From: Sipunculus nudus
Taxonomy: Eukaryota; Annelida; Sipuncula; Golfingiida; Sipunculidae
DNA: 64,000 bases
Assembly: GCA_026874595.1 (NCBI GenBank)
Contig: CM049307.1
Span: 79,768,643 to 79,832,642, forward strand
Direction of reading: 5' to 3'
Each line of letters starts with the position of its first letter. Positions within the stretch are counted from its first letter, which is position 1. The position numbers and the translations under genes were made by a program. Below the pieces are notes generated by a model that ran no database searches, was not told the origin of the DNA, and saw nothing but the letters and a program-made list of their open reading frames with translations. This document shows positions 48,994-60,445 of this stretch, piece after piece.

Positions 48994-51445
48994 TCAGGCT
49001 GCGTAGTTATACATGTGAGTTTTAGCCAGACCGGGCAATGACACGCATTGTTTCAATACATCTATGTTGAACCTGTGAGCTGAGGTCAACCAAACAATTA
49101 CAGCTTCTTTGAAGGGAACAACATCCAGATTGTTATAATACGCCAGGTAATCTCTGAAACATGTCATCCCTTGATCCTTCCACACATTCAAACAGTGATT
49201 GTAATTGGATACAATCTCAGCCATTGATTACCCTAAGGTGTTACATTCTTTTATTGAAGAGTAAAAGGCTTCCGGGAGAGGTAAGGATGTTTCATCGAGC
49301 TTTGAAACATTAGAAAAACCATTCAAAAGGAAAAAAACTTTTCTCTTCTTTAACCCCCTGCCCTTTCATAAACTTTTCCAGACTTGTACCAGGACTCGGT
49401 ACATGTCTAAACATTTGAAAAAGCCCGCAACCAAAACTGATGAATATGCCCCATTTTGTTTTATTGTGAAAACCTCTACATTTTCGCTTATTTTATGCAT
49501 GGCTGGAATTAAGTAGTCCTTTATCAAACTGAAATCGTATTTCAGTTGTATCAAATTACAGGAATTTCACCTAAATAACTTTCAAAAGCAAAAATTACCT
49601 CTATCACATGCTCCATCCATTGATGTGCTCTGTGCTTATACAACAAATTGTCACTCATTTCCTCATTTGTTTTAGAATTGTTAACCAATTCCTCAGATTC
49701 TGCACACTTAACTTGCACACCTTGAAACCTTCGGTTCAATCAATCCCGCTCTTCCCTATACCTCTCTTGATTTCTTGCTTTCATGCCTTTTTGTAACTCT
49801 AAAGTGGTTTCAACAAACTTATCGATAAGTAGTCCCACATCCTCATCACACACATGAACCACATCATCTGAAAAAAAGGAGGCGATAGAAAATGAGATGG
49901 GTTTATGTAGAGAAGAATATTTAGTCTTTTCTGTACTTAAAAGAGTGTGATCTCGAAGCAGCACAGATTCGAAATAAAGAACAATAAAATCTTTTAAAAG
50001 GATTCTTTCCTCTTCAACCACCACCCCACAGCTTAAAAATTTATCCCATATGTTATTGTTCAATTTAGCGAAACCTCCCAGGTATTTATGCTTCGGAGCT
50101 AGATTTCCATCCAATGTTCCTCATGTCCTGTCAAATGACAAGCTCCTTTAAACATTCTATTGCATACATTACATTTATACCTGGAAGCATGAGACAAATG
50201 TTGAAATCCAGAAGAGATGTCCTTGAATGACACAGTCCTCCGTCAAGTCACCTTCACAAAAGAGTTCAAGTTTGAGAGATTTTGTGAAGTGGGTGATTCC
50301 TTTGTAAATATGAATAGCAATCTTGTCTGAACCTTTCTTACGCTTGTTCAGTGTGTCAAGCTCACGTCTGTATATGTCAATGTTCACTTGGAACAGTTGT
50401 TCCAAGTTACTCATTTCTGATAAGCACATCCCCTGAAACTCCTCACACATTCTGCCAAGGTCCGTTGTTGTTTCGTTTTGATGAGGAACTGCACCCCTGC
50501 AGGAAAGAATCTCAATATCATTTAAATCACGATCCCCTCTCTTAACTCATCATAAACATAACCTTTTAGCAAGTGTGTTATGCTCACGAGTCTACTTTAT
50601 CATACAATCTAATGTGAAGCACAGCAAGAGCTCTAAAAAGGCATAAATTATCTTTGACAACTTTCCCCTTCACTTTGTGATTTGTAATAATAGATTTGTT
50701 AGACAGTAGACACTGTGGAAGTTCATTTTTCTTCATGTGACCTAAGTTATAACCCAGATCACTGATGTAATAACGCATATTCAGGGGGGTAATTGACTCC
50801 TAGGTGGTATTCTCCCTAGCCTTTAACATCTCTGACACATCAGACTTGATAATATCTTTTACCACATCCTCTATATCGCTTTTGTTTGAAATTATATGTG
50901 GCTGCTCCTCATTCGTTTCAGAATCCCTTAACATATTCTCAGAGGTAGGATGTTCAGCCCTCCAGTATCTGAACTCTCTATTCTTTATATTCCGTAAAAC
51001 CCTCCCAATCCGAATCTGTACTTTGAAAGCTTTACCTACGTCTTTGTAGATGTGTAAGAGATGCGATCGGATTAGATTCGGAGAAACCTCCTGGTCGTAG
51101 GACAAACTAAAGTTGAATGTGTGACAAAGTATATCATCTTTGTTAACTTTTTTACCTTTCTTAACAGGGGGGCAATTGGCGTTGCGTCTCAGCACGGTCC
51201 GGGTCCTGATATCTAGGCCTGAACTCTTGATATATAGCTCTCTTGTGCTGAGACATAAAATTGAAAAACCCTTTAGGAGCATTTTCGAAATGTTCCCAGG
51301 TGTGAAGCATACCATCTCGGATATTTGTGAACTGATTACCGCACGTTTCACACAAAAACCTAGGCGACCTTGCAGGCTGCTCCTGCGGGAAATGATCTTC
51401 CATAGTGTTTTGAGCTTTCCTTTTTCTTACACCCGCACCCCACAT
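48994..51445 (-). pseudogene. family B DNA polymerase, N-terminal and exonuclease regions, broken
   Basis: Reading down the minus strand: a Cys/His module (FLCETCGNQFTNIRDGMLHT, then WEH; CxxC...HxxxH) at 51300-51380; FNFSLSYDQEVSPNLIRSHL at about 51090; KDNLCLFRALAVLH at about 50640; LEQLFQVNIDIY at about 50380; GVVVEEERILLKDFIVLYFE at about 49980; IQLKYDFSLIKDYLIPAM at about 49520; and YLAYYNNLDVVPFKEAV at about 49110. These are ordered landmarks of the exonuclease half of Polinton-type polymerases. The exonuclease I site reads YFE where DFE is expected. A C-run at about 51168 and at least six other points break the frame. Confidence 0.75.
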
Positions 51446-51599
51446 CTGAAAATATAAGAAAGCTTACTTTTTTTAAATGTATATTTGTCAAACATTATAA
51501 TTGTTTCATGATCCAGCTGCATCCTCATATAATTCCAGTCATTCTCCATTCCTAGAGAGTTGAGTTGAGGATAATACTCCTTTAAAAGACAAACTTGTG

Positions 51600-52178
51600 A
51601 CATATGCATTCAAAATAAGTCTTTTGCTTTTGAATAATTAATGTCTTCGAGGGACTCTTGACTTACAAAGTTTTGCTTGCCCTGAGAGTCCTCTCGAACC
51701 GGCTGTTCCGAAAACAAATCCTCTAAATCTTTATCTTCGATCTCCATCTCTTCTATGGTCGATTTATTCCCCACCCACAGTCCTGCTGACAATGCTCCTG
51801 GTTGCTATGATCACACCCGTCAGCCTGCGGAATAAACATCTCAGTAGGTAGGATACAAACAAAATATGAAAAGCAGAAAAAGCGCAAAGAAAGTCTTACC
51901 CTTACTTCATCCTCCCCCTTCTCCGATAGATCTTCCGCCACAGGTTCTTTAATTCCTGCCAAATCCTGCATAACCACTTTACTATCAGACGTATCGACAG
52001 ATTTCTCCTCGACATCTGTCCCTGAGTCATAGTGGTTTTCGGTTGGAACCTCAACCTCTTGACCCACCTCTTCATTTTCTATCAAAATCTGAAGCATAAA
52101 ACTCACCACTTCTTGTTGTTGTTCTTGCTCTGGTATAGGCCTTATTTCACATTTTTTCATGATTTGCCCAATATCAAA
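51600..52178 (-). pseudogene. acidic 5' coding exons upstream of the polymerase
   Basis: After the acceptor TGATATCTCTTCAG an exon from 52178 reads FDIGQIMKKCEIRPIPEQEQ, then ILIENEEVGQEVEVPTENHY, and SVDTSDSKVVMQDLAGIKEP. It ends at one of two GTAAG donors (51905 or 51899), both phase 0. An acceptor TTTATTCCGCAG at 51826-51825 opens ADGCDHSNQEHCQQ, which stops at 51753. A parallel frame (IEEMEIEDKDLEDLFSEQPV) runs to 51610. The part is Glu/Asp-rich with no recognised domain. Introns here and the link to the exon array at 52471-61816 suggest a spliced transcript. Confidence 0.4.
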
Positions 52179-52290
52179 CTGAAGAGATATCACAGCAAAC
52201 GAAATTTATTAAAGATGTACCTAACAGATTTAAAAAAAAGTGTGTGTATATATATGTATACATGTATGTATATATGTGTATGTATAAGTT

Positions 52291-52300
<10 letters not shown>

Positions 52301-52339
<39 letters not shown>
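52301..52339. repeat. (TG)n(TA)n microsatellite
   Basis: About 40 bp of TA repeats preceded by TG repeats, inside the presumed intron between the exon array and 52178. Confidence 0.96.
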
Positions 52340-52341
<2 letters not shown>

Positions 52342-52439
52342 CGCTGTGTATATTGATTCATACAAGATGTCTATTTTCTTCGCATAAATGTTTCACTGCA
52401 TTTTTTATGGATCGTGTGACCGCAATAAACACTATCTAT

Positions 52440-53352
52440 CTACAGTCTCTTTATTACAATAGTCTACTACTTGCTGACAGGGAGCAGCAGCGAGGGCAGG
52501 CACAGGGGCAGCACGTTGAGGGGCGAATTGTACATCAGTCTGCAAGGTTATCATATGTAGTGATTTCAGTGCCATCTAGTGTGATTACTGGTACTAACGC
52601 GTAACCCAACTACACATAGGTAAACGTATGTGTATCACAATTATATCTTACATAATTATTTAAAAATGTAAAAGATATAAGCGGGACCACACTTTGAATG
52701 CTAGTAAAAAGCTACCCTCTATAACGGCGTATTCAACTGTAAGATCCCCAAATGTGAAAACAATTTTCTCTCACCAATTGTTGTTGTTGTTGCCTTGTAC
52801 CTATTGGAGAAGGTCTGATTTCACATTGATCCATGACTTCTTAAATATCAATCTGAGAGGAGATCACAGCAAAATTATGTGTATCAGGGCTATACATCTT
52901 ACATAATTATTTAAAAATGTAAAGCTATATGTCGGATTGTGCTTTTAATGCCAGGAATAGCTACCCTGTATAACGGCGTGTACAAAATTATTACAAACTG
53001 TAAAAAAAATATAATACTGTCACCACAGTCTCTACATTAATATATTCTCCTTACTTGCTGACAGGGGCAGCAGCGGGAGCAGGCACAGTAGCAGTATGCA
53101 GAGGGGTCAGTTGTGCATCAGTCTGCAATATCGTATGCAGTGATTTCAGTGCCGTCTTGCGTGAATAATATAACTAACGCGTAACCCCGCTACACATAGG
53201 TAAACCTATGTGTATCGCAATTATATTTTACATAATTATTTTAAAAATGTAAAAGATATAACCCGGATCACACTTTGAATGCTAGTAATAGCTACCCTCT
53301 ATAACGACATGCACAAAATTATTAAAAACTGTAAAAAATATAACACGGTCAC
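52440..53352 (-). repeat. tandem array with exon-like cassettes, left part
   Basis: Units of about 327 bp contain, on the minus strand, TTGCAG, then a 68/69-nt Pro/Ala-rich frame, then GTAAGG or a similar donor. Cassettes lie at 52539-52471 (TDVQFAPQRAAPVPALAAAP then CQQ; 69 nt; weak donor GTAGTA) and 53122-53055 (TDAQLTPLHTATVPAPAAAP; 68 nt; donor GTAAGG). Between them, at 52790-52865, lies a decayed copy of the exon at 52178 (VMDQCEIRPSP, with a stop). The spacer repeats TAACGCGTAACCC, GTATGTGTATCGCAATTATA and ACACTTTGAATGCTAGTA. The BEL element interrupts the array at 53353. Confidence 0.75.
53348..53352. other. target-site duplication GTCAC, left copy
   Basis: GTCAC directly precedes the left LTR and is repeated at 61387-61391 after the right LTR. 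Confidence 0.9.
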
Positions 53353-54293
53353 TGTAGGATTGGGTTTTATAAGGACTGTGCGAACCCAGCTCTAAATTCA
53401 ACAAGTCTTTATTAAGTAGCCATAATATCACATAGTACAGTTTCTTCTGGCTATCAGTATCACTGATACTTCTGCTGCTGACTTATCACAGCTGCAGTCA
53501 TTGCTGTTACTGCTGGTTAGCTACAATTAATGATATAGCTTCATAAGTATAGTACATACTTCACTCTTTAAACATAACAAATATTAGAAAAATGGTAAGT
53601 CACAACATATGGGATGTACAACACATATGCTTGTGTCACAGAAATAATAAACATGACCAAATAACAAACTGTTCAATAACTGGCCCTTAACTCATAAAGT
53701 TCTGTGCATTCTATAGCATACAATATAGAAAGTTACAAAGTTTTACATTGGTTGTTGCTGCTTAAGGGATAAATAATAGGTTACATGTCTGATATTAACT
53801 TATAACTGCATTATAATACAGAAAACAGGATGGGTGATAATACAGAAGCACATGGCTCTGGTACAAATGGCTCTGACATCAGCAAATGTCTATTGTATTA
53901 AAATGACCATATTAAGTTAAGAACATACATATACATAATTTCTGGCATTAATTAACATGGGTCCAATTATCTACATGACCAAAAACCATATGCTTACCAC
54001 ACTGTAGACCCTTAAACCCTCTGTACACCTTCACCATACTTAAGAGCTTGGCCCTTTCTTTGAACACAAAAAAAATGTGCCTGTCCTACTGACAGCGCCC
54101 TCTACTGGCAATACCCCCTCCCTAATATCCAGCAACATACATCGCCTCCTGCTGGCAACTCTGGATACTAATCAATACTAATTGACCCTTTAAAGACTTT
54201 AAAGTTATGTAACCACTTTACCATATCATAAATACAAAATTAAACTTTATACATTCTACTTTAAACATGTTTTTATTCCTGATGGCCATTACA
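53353..54293 (-). repeat. BEL element 3' LTR
   Basis: 941 bp, nearly identical to 60446-61386. On the minus strand it starts TGTAATGGCCATCAGG and ends CCCAATCCTACA. The sequence just inside it (CTGAAGGGCCAGTG on minus) is the only purine-rich candidate for the plus-strand primer. Confidence 0.95.
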
Positions 54294-54412
54294 CACTGGC
54301 CCTTCAGTTGTGATACTTAGTCACAATAACAAGTTAGATTTGTAATGGTCAAACTAAATTAACATTCAGTTGATAATACAATGATAACAACAATGCATCC
54401 CTTACAGCATAT

Positions 54413-57400
54413 TTAAGCATTTGCTTCCAAGATTAAACATACTTTACTTATAGGCCTTTGTAAAGTGGTTGTTGATGTTTTGACTTCTACAACTCTCACA
54501 AAACCTTTCCTGTCTGTCAATACATTTGTCACTCTTCCAAGTGACCAAGAGCTCCTAACTGTATTGTCTACAAGCAACACAATGTCATCAATCATAAGAT
54601 TGCGCCTTGGTTTATTCCATTTTTGACGCTCCTGTAACAAAGGCAAATATTCCTTTGTCCATCGTTTCCAGAATATATCTGCTAAATATTGTACATGTCG
54701 CCATCTCTTGCGATAATAATTGTCATCCTCAAGAAAAACACCTGGTGACATATTTCCTGACCTCAATAACAATATATCATTGGGCGTTAAAGCCTGCAAA
54801 TCCTTTGGATCCTCTGATACTGTGGTTATTGGACGGTTATTTAATATAGCTTCTACCTCACATAACAATGTATGTAGAGCTTCATCATCAAGTTTATGTA
54901 CCTGCTCTTTCAATAAAGAATACAACACCTTTCTAACTAATCTGATTAACTGTTCCCATGCACCACCAAAGTGGGACCCATGAGGTGGATTGAATTCCCA
55001 TGCAATATTCTGATGGCTAGCCATATTACAAAATTTGGCAAGATTCCACTTGTTTACTTCTTCACGAAGCTCTCTCTCAGCACCAACTAAATTTGTGCCG
55101 TTATCTGACCTCATTAATTTTACATTCCCTCTCCTGGCAATAAATCTTCTGATAGCATTTATACAAGAATCTGTAAAAAGGGAATGTGCAATCTCTAAAT
55201 GTACAGCTCTGCATGTCAAACATGTAAATATAACTCCATATCTTTTTACTACATTCCGACCACGCTTTACTTCTATAGGACCAAAGTAGTCTATACCCAC
55301 ATTCGTGAAAGGTGGTATGTCTGCAGCCACTCTATCTGCAGGCAGATCTGACATTATCTGTCTACCAACTGCTCCTTGGTACTTGCGACATATGACACAT
55401 TTAGAAACTAAGTTCTTGATAGCTGAGCAGGCTCCTATAATCCAATATTTCTGCCTGAGCTTAGCCAACATGGCACCCTTTCCTAAATATCCTACAGACC
55501 TGTGTATGTCCTTTAACAAAAGCATTGACACTACAGACTCTTTGGGTAACAAAATGGGATGCTTAGCATCAAAAGGAATCATACTGTGCTGTAGGCGACC
55601 TCCAACTCTGAGAATTCCCTGTATTATTACTGGATTTAACTTGTACAAAGAACTGTATTTACTGATCTTCTGTTTTGCAATGCTACATGCATCCTGCTTC
55701 AAGACCTCTATTTCTTTCTTATAATACTGACCTTGTACATAACAAACAATAGCTTTCTCAGCCATGTCTAACTTGCCTACTGACAGTGATACAGGTTTGA
55801 CATTGGGCCCAGCTCTAGTCATCATAGCAACTTTAACCCTTTTCATCTCACTTTCCACTGCATGGTTTCTTTGATCATCATTTAACTCTTTTTTTAACAA
55901 TTTTTCTGTTAGCTGTTTTCTCATATTAACCATATGTCGCAACATGTCCATAACAGTTAACATCCAAGCGACAGCTCTTTTTAACTTTGTCCATTCTGAG
56001 AAATGTCTTATGAGGACCTCAATACCCATGAATGGCTTGCTCTCAATCACAACATTAGCCTGATGTGTAAGCTCCTCCATGACATCTGGTATAACCTGGG
56101 ACAGTCCATCACATGTGGGCCATTCTGTTTCTGGTTTCCATAAGAATTCTGGTCCCTGTAACCAGCGCTTGTTTTCAAGATAACTCTTGATATTTAATCC
56201 CCTGGAGGCATCATCAGCTGGGTTACATTTTGTGTCTACATATCTCCACTGTTTTACTTCTGTTGCCTCTCTAATTGTCTGCACTCTGTTGGCAACAAAT
56301 GTGGGGAACCGTTCTGTCTCATTTGCAATGTATTTAATTACTGCTGTACTATCAGTCCAGTAAAATATATCATCAATGTGATAGTCTAGCTCATCAGTTA
56401 TAGTCTTGTTCATACGCACTGCCACAACAGCTGCCGTTAGCTCCATTCTAGGTACTGTCACTTTCTTTAATGGTGCAACTCTAGCTCGTCCCTGTATCAG
56501 TGTACAATGTATTTGATTATTGTCATCTTTTAGCCTGATGTAGGATGCCATTCCATATCCTTGGTTGCTTGCATCTGAAAAGTTATGAATTTGACACAAA
56601 GACACTTGGCTACAACCTTTTGGTTTAAAACATCTTTGTACTACGAGCTTCTCCAGTTGTGGCAGATCTCTTAACCACCGCTCCCATTTCATTAAATCAC
56701 TGTCTGTTAAAATCTGATCCCAATCCACTTTGTTTCTGCACAGATTCTGAAGAAGTATTTTTGCAGGGAGAATAAATGGAGCTGCGAACCCTAGCGGATC
56801 ATATACCGAACTCACAACTGACAAAATACCCCTTCTGGTTGGCTGATGATTTCTCACTACAATCCTGAAACAAAAGGTATCAGACTCCACTGACCAGCAT
56901 ATGCCCAGTGCACGTTCCATGGGTAACACTTCATGATCAAGATTCAGTGTTTTTAGCTCTTTAGCTCTATCCTCAGCTGCAATAGAATTTAGCACATTGC
57001 GGTCATTACTGACCCACTTGGTCAGACAGAACCCACCTTTACTACAGGCATCTTTAAGATTTTTTATAAGAGTAATAGCCTTCTCCTCTGAATCCACTGA
57101 TTTTAAACAGTCATCAACATAAAAATTTCTACATATAGTATTTGTAGTAATCTGATCAAATTGATCCATATTACATTCAACTGTCTGTCTCAAAGCATAA
57201 TTCGCACAACTGGGTGAAGAAACTGCCCCAAATAAATGAACATTCATTCTATGCACCACAGGTTCTTCATTCAAATCCCCGGAAGGCCACCAATAAAACC
57301 GCAAATAATCTCTGTCAACTTTTGGAACTCTAACCTGATAGAACATGGATTCAATGTCCCCCATGATAGCAATATGTTCCTGCCTGAACCGTAACAGAAC

Positions 57401-60394
57401 ACCAAACAGACTGTTTGTCAGATTTGGTCCTTGTAACAAAAGGTCATTAAGTGCTAAACCTTGATACTTGGCTGTACAGTCAAACACAACTCTCAGCTTG
57501 TCTGGTTTTCTAGGATGATATATTCCGTGATGCGGAATGTACCATACTTTACCATCATCTCTATGTAGCTCACCATGTGGCACCTTTTCAGCATATCCTT
57601 TGTCTATGATACTTGTCATAAACTCTGTATAATCTGAACAAAACTTGGAATTCTTTCTCAGTTTCTTCTCCAGGCTCTCTAGACGATTAATTGCTATGAT
57701 TTCATTGTTTGGCAGCTGCACTTCCTGTTTTAGTGGTAAACATATCTCATAATGTCCATTCACAAACTTGCAAGTCTTTGTTACCTTTTCTATGAATTTT
57801 CTATCCTCCTGTGAGTTTTCCTTTTTATCATCAATTGTTCTCTCTGGGAAATCTTGATTGATTGACTCTCTAAATAAGTGATCTAGCTTTTGGTTATCCT
57901 CAATGTGTTGTATTGCAATAACTGCTGCACGGTTTACACACAACCTGCTATGTAAATCCTCAGTCTCACTTTCACGGATCACATTCCAAGGTATCCAACC
58001 TAATAATGTCTTAGTGGCATGAGGAGTTCCTCGTGGTCCAGTTCTCACCTGTGTTGGGGTGTATGCATCTGGAATATTACTCCCTATCAGCAATCCTACT
58101 TCTGCATCTATAGACGGTATATGTAAATCCTGCATGTGGCTCCATCTAGACATGTCTTTGCCTGTAGGAATGTGTTTCTGAGACACCGGCATTTTGTCTT
58201 TAGTATATACCTTAGGAAGCTCTATCCAGTCATCACCATCTAGACTAGATATAGCTAAACCTTGTACCTGATAGGTATGCATGGTATGTGGGATACCCAT
58301 TGTATCTAGTGTTATCTTCATTCGTCTACCTGTACCGGCCAATTCATTCATTAAACTTTCAGTACAAAAGGATACACTACTGCCTGGATCTAAAAAGGCA
58401 TATGTCTGTATATCTTTTAGTCCACTGACAGTTTTTACTTTTACAGGTACGATCGCCATTGTACATTCACCTTTGGCTGTGCAACCAGATACACCTTGTG
58501 ATTCACTTTGAGATACAATCTGAGTGGGTTCAGTAGTTTGATCTTGATGCCATATATGCAAGACTGTAGGATGGTACTTTTTACAGTGTGAGCATGATGC
58601 TTTATGCCTACATACTTGTTTCATATGACCAGGCTTTAAACAACCAAAGCACAAACCTTTAGACAATAAAAACTTTATTCTGTTTTGATGTGGTAATGCA
58701 GCCATGATCTCACAAGAATCTAAAGTGTGTTTGTGGTCTTTACAGTAAACACATGCTTTATCTGGTTGTCTTCTAGTTTCGCTAGCCATGTCTGTGTCAC
58801 TCTTTGTATATCTGTTAGTCTCTTTATTTGTTGTTGGTTTCACTTTATTTCCCTGTTGTGTCTGTACACTGGAAATATCAGTAGCAAATGTGGCTTTAAG
58901 ACCTATCTGTTTCTGTCTTTGTTTTATGCTCTTCTCATCATACATCATATCTTTCCCATATATAGGATCATTAGCCTTCTGTGCTTCATGTTTTACAAAT
59001 TGCACCAAATGATGGAAGCCTACACTTTCATAATTCTCTTTGATATGTTGTACTCTGGCTCTCCATCTGTCATGCAAATGAAATGGCAATTTCTTTACAA
59101 GGTTTCTTATATTTTCTGGATATTCTAGGACCCGTACTGCTTCAACACATTGCACAGCATTGTTACATTCATTCAGGAAGATACCATAGTCATCTAGGGC
59201 CTTTGCACTTTGAGCTTTTATGTTGGGCCAAGAAAGAGCTCTTTTCACAAAACTATTTGCAATTGTTTCTGGGTTGCCATATCTATCCTCTAATTCCTTA
59301 AGTGCAGCCTTGTAGCCCTGGGTTGCATTCAAGTAGCTATAACCTGTCACTATCCTGTTTGCTTCTCCAATTGTAAACTGCTCTAAGTAATTCATCCGTT
59401 CATCATCAGTCTCTGTATTCACAACTATTCTTGCCCTGAACTGTCGCATAAACCTTTGGTATTCCATTGGATTCCCATCAAATCTCTTTATCTCTGTTCT
59501 TGGTTTTTGCAAATGCCTGATCACTTCTTTCATAGTTTCTTCAGCTGAATTTCTGCTGTTATTTAAATTGTCCTCACTACGCTTTGATGAGGCAGCATCT
59601 TGTCTATGCAGTACTGGGATGTATTCAGCAGCTGTTGGGTTTAAGTTTGGTTGCACTTCAGCTTTTATTCCACTAGCCGGGGGTAAGTTTTCACATTTCC
59701 AATTTCTTATGACAAAACTTCTAGTGTCCTTTATAGCCCTGTCACTAGTAACACATGATTGGCTTCTATCTGTGACATTTGACTGTTCAAGTGCTTTGCT
59801 TCTAGCCTCAGCTATCGCTAACTCTGTCTTAAGCTTTAACTGTTCTTCTTTCATCTGTAATTTCATCTTAGCCATTTCTAACTCTTGCTGCTCAGCTAAT
59901 GCTCTAGCTTTTGCTTTTAACTCTGCAATCTTTGCTGAACTAACATTTGAATGGCTAGATTTGTGTGTTTTTGTGGTAGAAGCTTTCTTTGAGCCTTGTA
60001 TACTGTATTTCATAAACCAATCACTAATATTTTCCCTGAACTGCTGCAACCATCTATCCTTCTCTATAAACCAGTCCCCATGTTTTCTTTTCTGTTCCTC
60101 ATTCAATAATGCACAATATTCATCATGTTTCACATAAAAGTCTTCATATAAGTCCATCCATAATTTGTACTCATCTTTCATATGCTTGGGGTCAGCACTC
60201 TCTAACATAAGACCTTTAATATGCTCTGTCTTTCTCTTTAAAGATTTAAATGAAGCATTCACACCTTTTTCCTTAAGCTCTTGTGACATCAAAAGTCCTT
60301 TCTCGGTTAATTTCCTAGAGCGCGAGTTTTTTTTCGAACAAACTGAGCTAGTTCTTGGAACGCTTGTCCCATCATGTCTACCAGGAACATTCAT
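54413..60394 (-). CDS. BEL/Pao Gag-Pol polyprotein, intact
   Basis: From the first ATG at 60394 the frame encodes 1,993 residues. It is open seven codons further upstream, but only from a TTG. Approximate positions: Lys/Glu-rich N-terminus with a coiled coil (160-220); DUF1759 Gag core from 300 (EIKRFDGNPMEYQRFMRQFR); zinc knuckles near 550-610 (CFGCLKPGHMKQVC); DUF1758 aspartic protease near 665 (AFLDPGSSVSFC, D-P-G in place of D-S/T-G); reverse transcriptase 940-1110 with GDIESMFYQV and the catalytic YVDD near 1092; Pao RNase H near 1270-1360 (FSDASNQGYG, YWTDSTAVIKYI); integrase zinc module ending CVICRKY near 1665; DDE core with GIDYFG (1699), SDNGTN (1762) and HFGGAWE (1807); and a C-terminal DUF5641-like region. 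No stop or frameshift is present, so the enzymes could be functional. Confidence 0.96.
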   Translation of the reverse strand: MNVPGRHDGTSVPRTSSVCSKKNSRSRKLTEKGLLMSQELKEKGVNASFKSLKRKTEHIKGLMLESADPKHMKDEYKLWMDLYEDFYVKHDEYCALLNEEQKRKHGDWFIEKDRWLQQFRENISDWFMKYSIQGSKKASTTKTHKSSHSNVSSAKIAELKAKARALAEQQELEMAKMKLQMKEEQLKLKTELAIAEARSKALEQSNVTDRSQSCVTSDRAIKDTRSFVIRNWKCENLPPASGIKAEVQPNLNPTAAEYIPVLHRQDAASSKRSEDNLNNSRNSAEETMKEVIRHLQKPRTEIKRFDGNPMEYQRFMRQFRARIVVNTETDDERMNYLEQFTIGEANRIVTGYSYLNATQGYKAALKELEDRYGNPETIANSFVKRALSWPNIKAQSAKALDDYGIFLNECNNAVQCVEAVRVLEYPENIRNLVKKLPFHLHDRWRARVQHIKENYESVGFHHLVQFVKHEAQKANDPIYGKDMMYDEKSIKQRQKQIGLKATFATDISSVQTQQGNKVKPTTNKETNRYTKSDTDMASETRRQPDKACVYCKDHKHTLDSCEIMAALPHQNRIKFLLSKGLCFGCLKPGHMKQVCRHKASCSHCKKYHPTVLHIWHQDQTTEPTQIVSQSESQGVSGCTAKGECTMAIVPVKVKTVSGLKDIQTYAFLDPGSSVSFCTESLMNELAGTGRRMKITLDTMGIPHTMHTYQVQGLAISSLDGDDWIELPKVYTKDKMPVSQKHIPTGKDMSRWSHMQDLHIPSIDAEVGLLIGSNIPDAYTPTQVRTGPRGTPHATKTLLGWIPWNVIRESETEDLHSRLCVNRAAVIAIQHIEDNQKLDHLFRESINQDFPERTIDDKKENSQEDRKFIEKVTKTCKFVNGHYEICLPLKQEVQLPNNEIIAINRLESLEKKLRKNSKFCSDYTEFMTSIIDKGYAEKVPHGELHRDDGKVWYIPHHGIYHPRKPDKLRVVFDCTAKYQGLALNDLLLQGPNLTNSLFGVLLRFRQEHIAIMGDIESMFYQVRVPKVDRDYLRFYWWPSGDLNEEPVVHRMNVHLFGAVSSPSCANYALRQTVECNMDQFDQITTNTICRNFYVDDCLKSVDSEEKAITLIKNLKDACSKGGFCLTKWVSNDRNVLNSIAAEDRAKELKTLNLDHEVLPMERALGICWSVESDTFCFRIVVRNHQPTRRGILSVVSSVYDPLGFAAPFILPAKILLQNLCRNKVDWDQILTDSDLMKWERWLRDLPQLEKLVVQRCFKPKGCSQVSLCQIHNFSDASNQGYGMASYIRLKDDNNQIHCTLIQGRARVAPLKKVTVPRMELTAAVVAVRMNKTITDELDYHIDDIFYWTDSTAVIKYIANETERFPTFVANRVQTIREATEVKQWRYVDTKCNPADDASRGLNIKSYLENKRWLQGPEFLWKPETEWPTCDGLSQVIPDVMEELTHQANVVIESKPFMGIEVLIRHFSEWTKLKRAVAWMLTVMDMLRHMVNMRKQLTEKLLKKELNDDQRNHAVESEMKRVKVAMMTRAGPNVKPVSLSVGKLDMAEKAIVCYVQGQYYKKEIEVLKQDACSIAKQKISKYSSLYKLNPVIIQGILRVGGRLQHSMIPFDAKHPILLPKESVVSMLLLKDIHRSVGYLGKGAMLAKLRQKYWIIGACSAIKNLVSKCVICRKYQGAVGRQIMSDLPADRVAADIPPFTNVGIDYFGPIEVKRGRNVVKRYGVIFTCLTCRAVHLEIAHSLFTDSCINAIRRFIARRGNVKLMRSDNGTNLVGAERELREEVNKWNLAKFCNMASHQNIAWEFNPPHGSHFGGAWEQLIRLVRKVLYSLLKEQVHKLDDEALHTLLCEVEAILNNRPITTVSEDPKDLQALTPNDILLLRSGNMSPGVFLEDDNYYRKRWRHVQYLADIFWKRWTKEYLPLLQERQKWNKPRRNLMIDDIVLLVDNTVRSSWSLGRVTNVLTDRKGFVRVVEVKTSTTTLQRPISKVCLILEANA

Positions 60395-60445
60395 GATCAA
60401 AACTATATGCTTCAAATCTTTACAATGGAAAAGTGTGCTAACTTT

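Noticed and set aside
52089-52106. An 18-nt GT...AG 'intron' (GTGAGTTTTATGCTTCAG) at 52106-52089
   Set aside because: Far too short for splicing and in frame with its surroundings, so it is read as coding.
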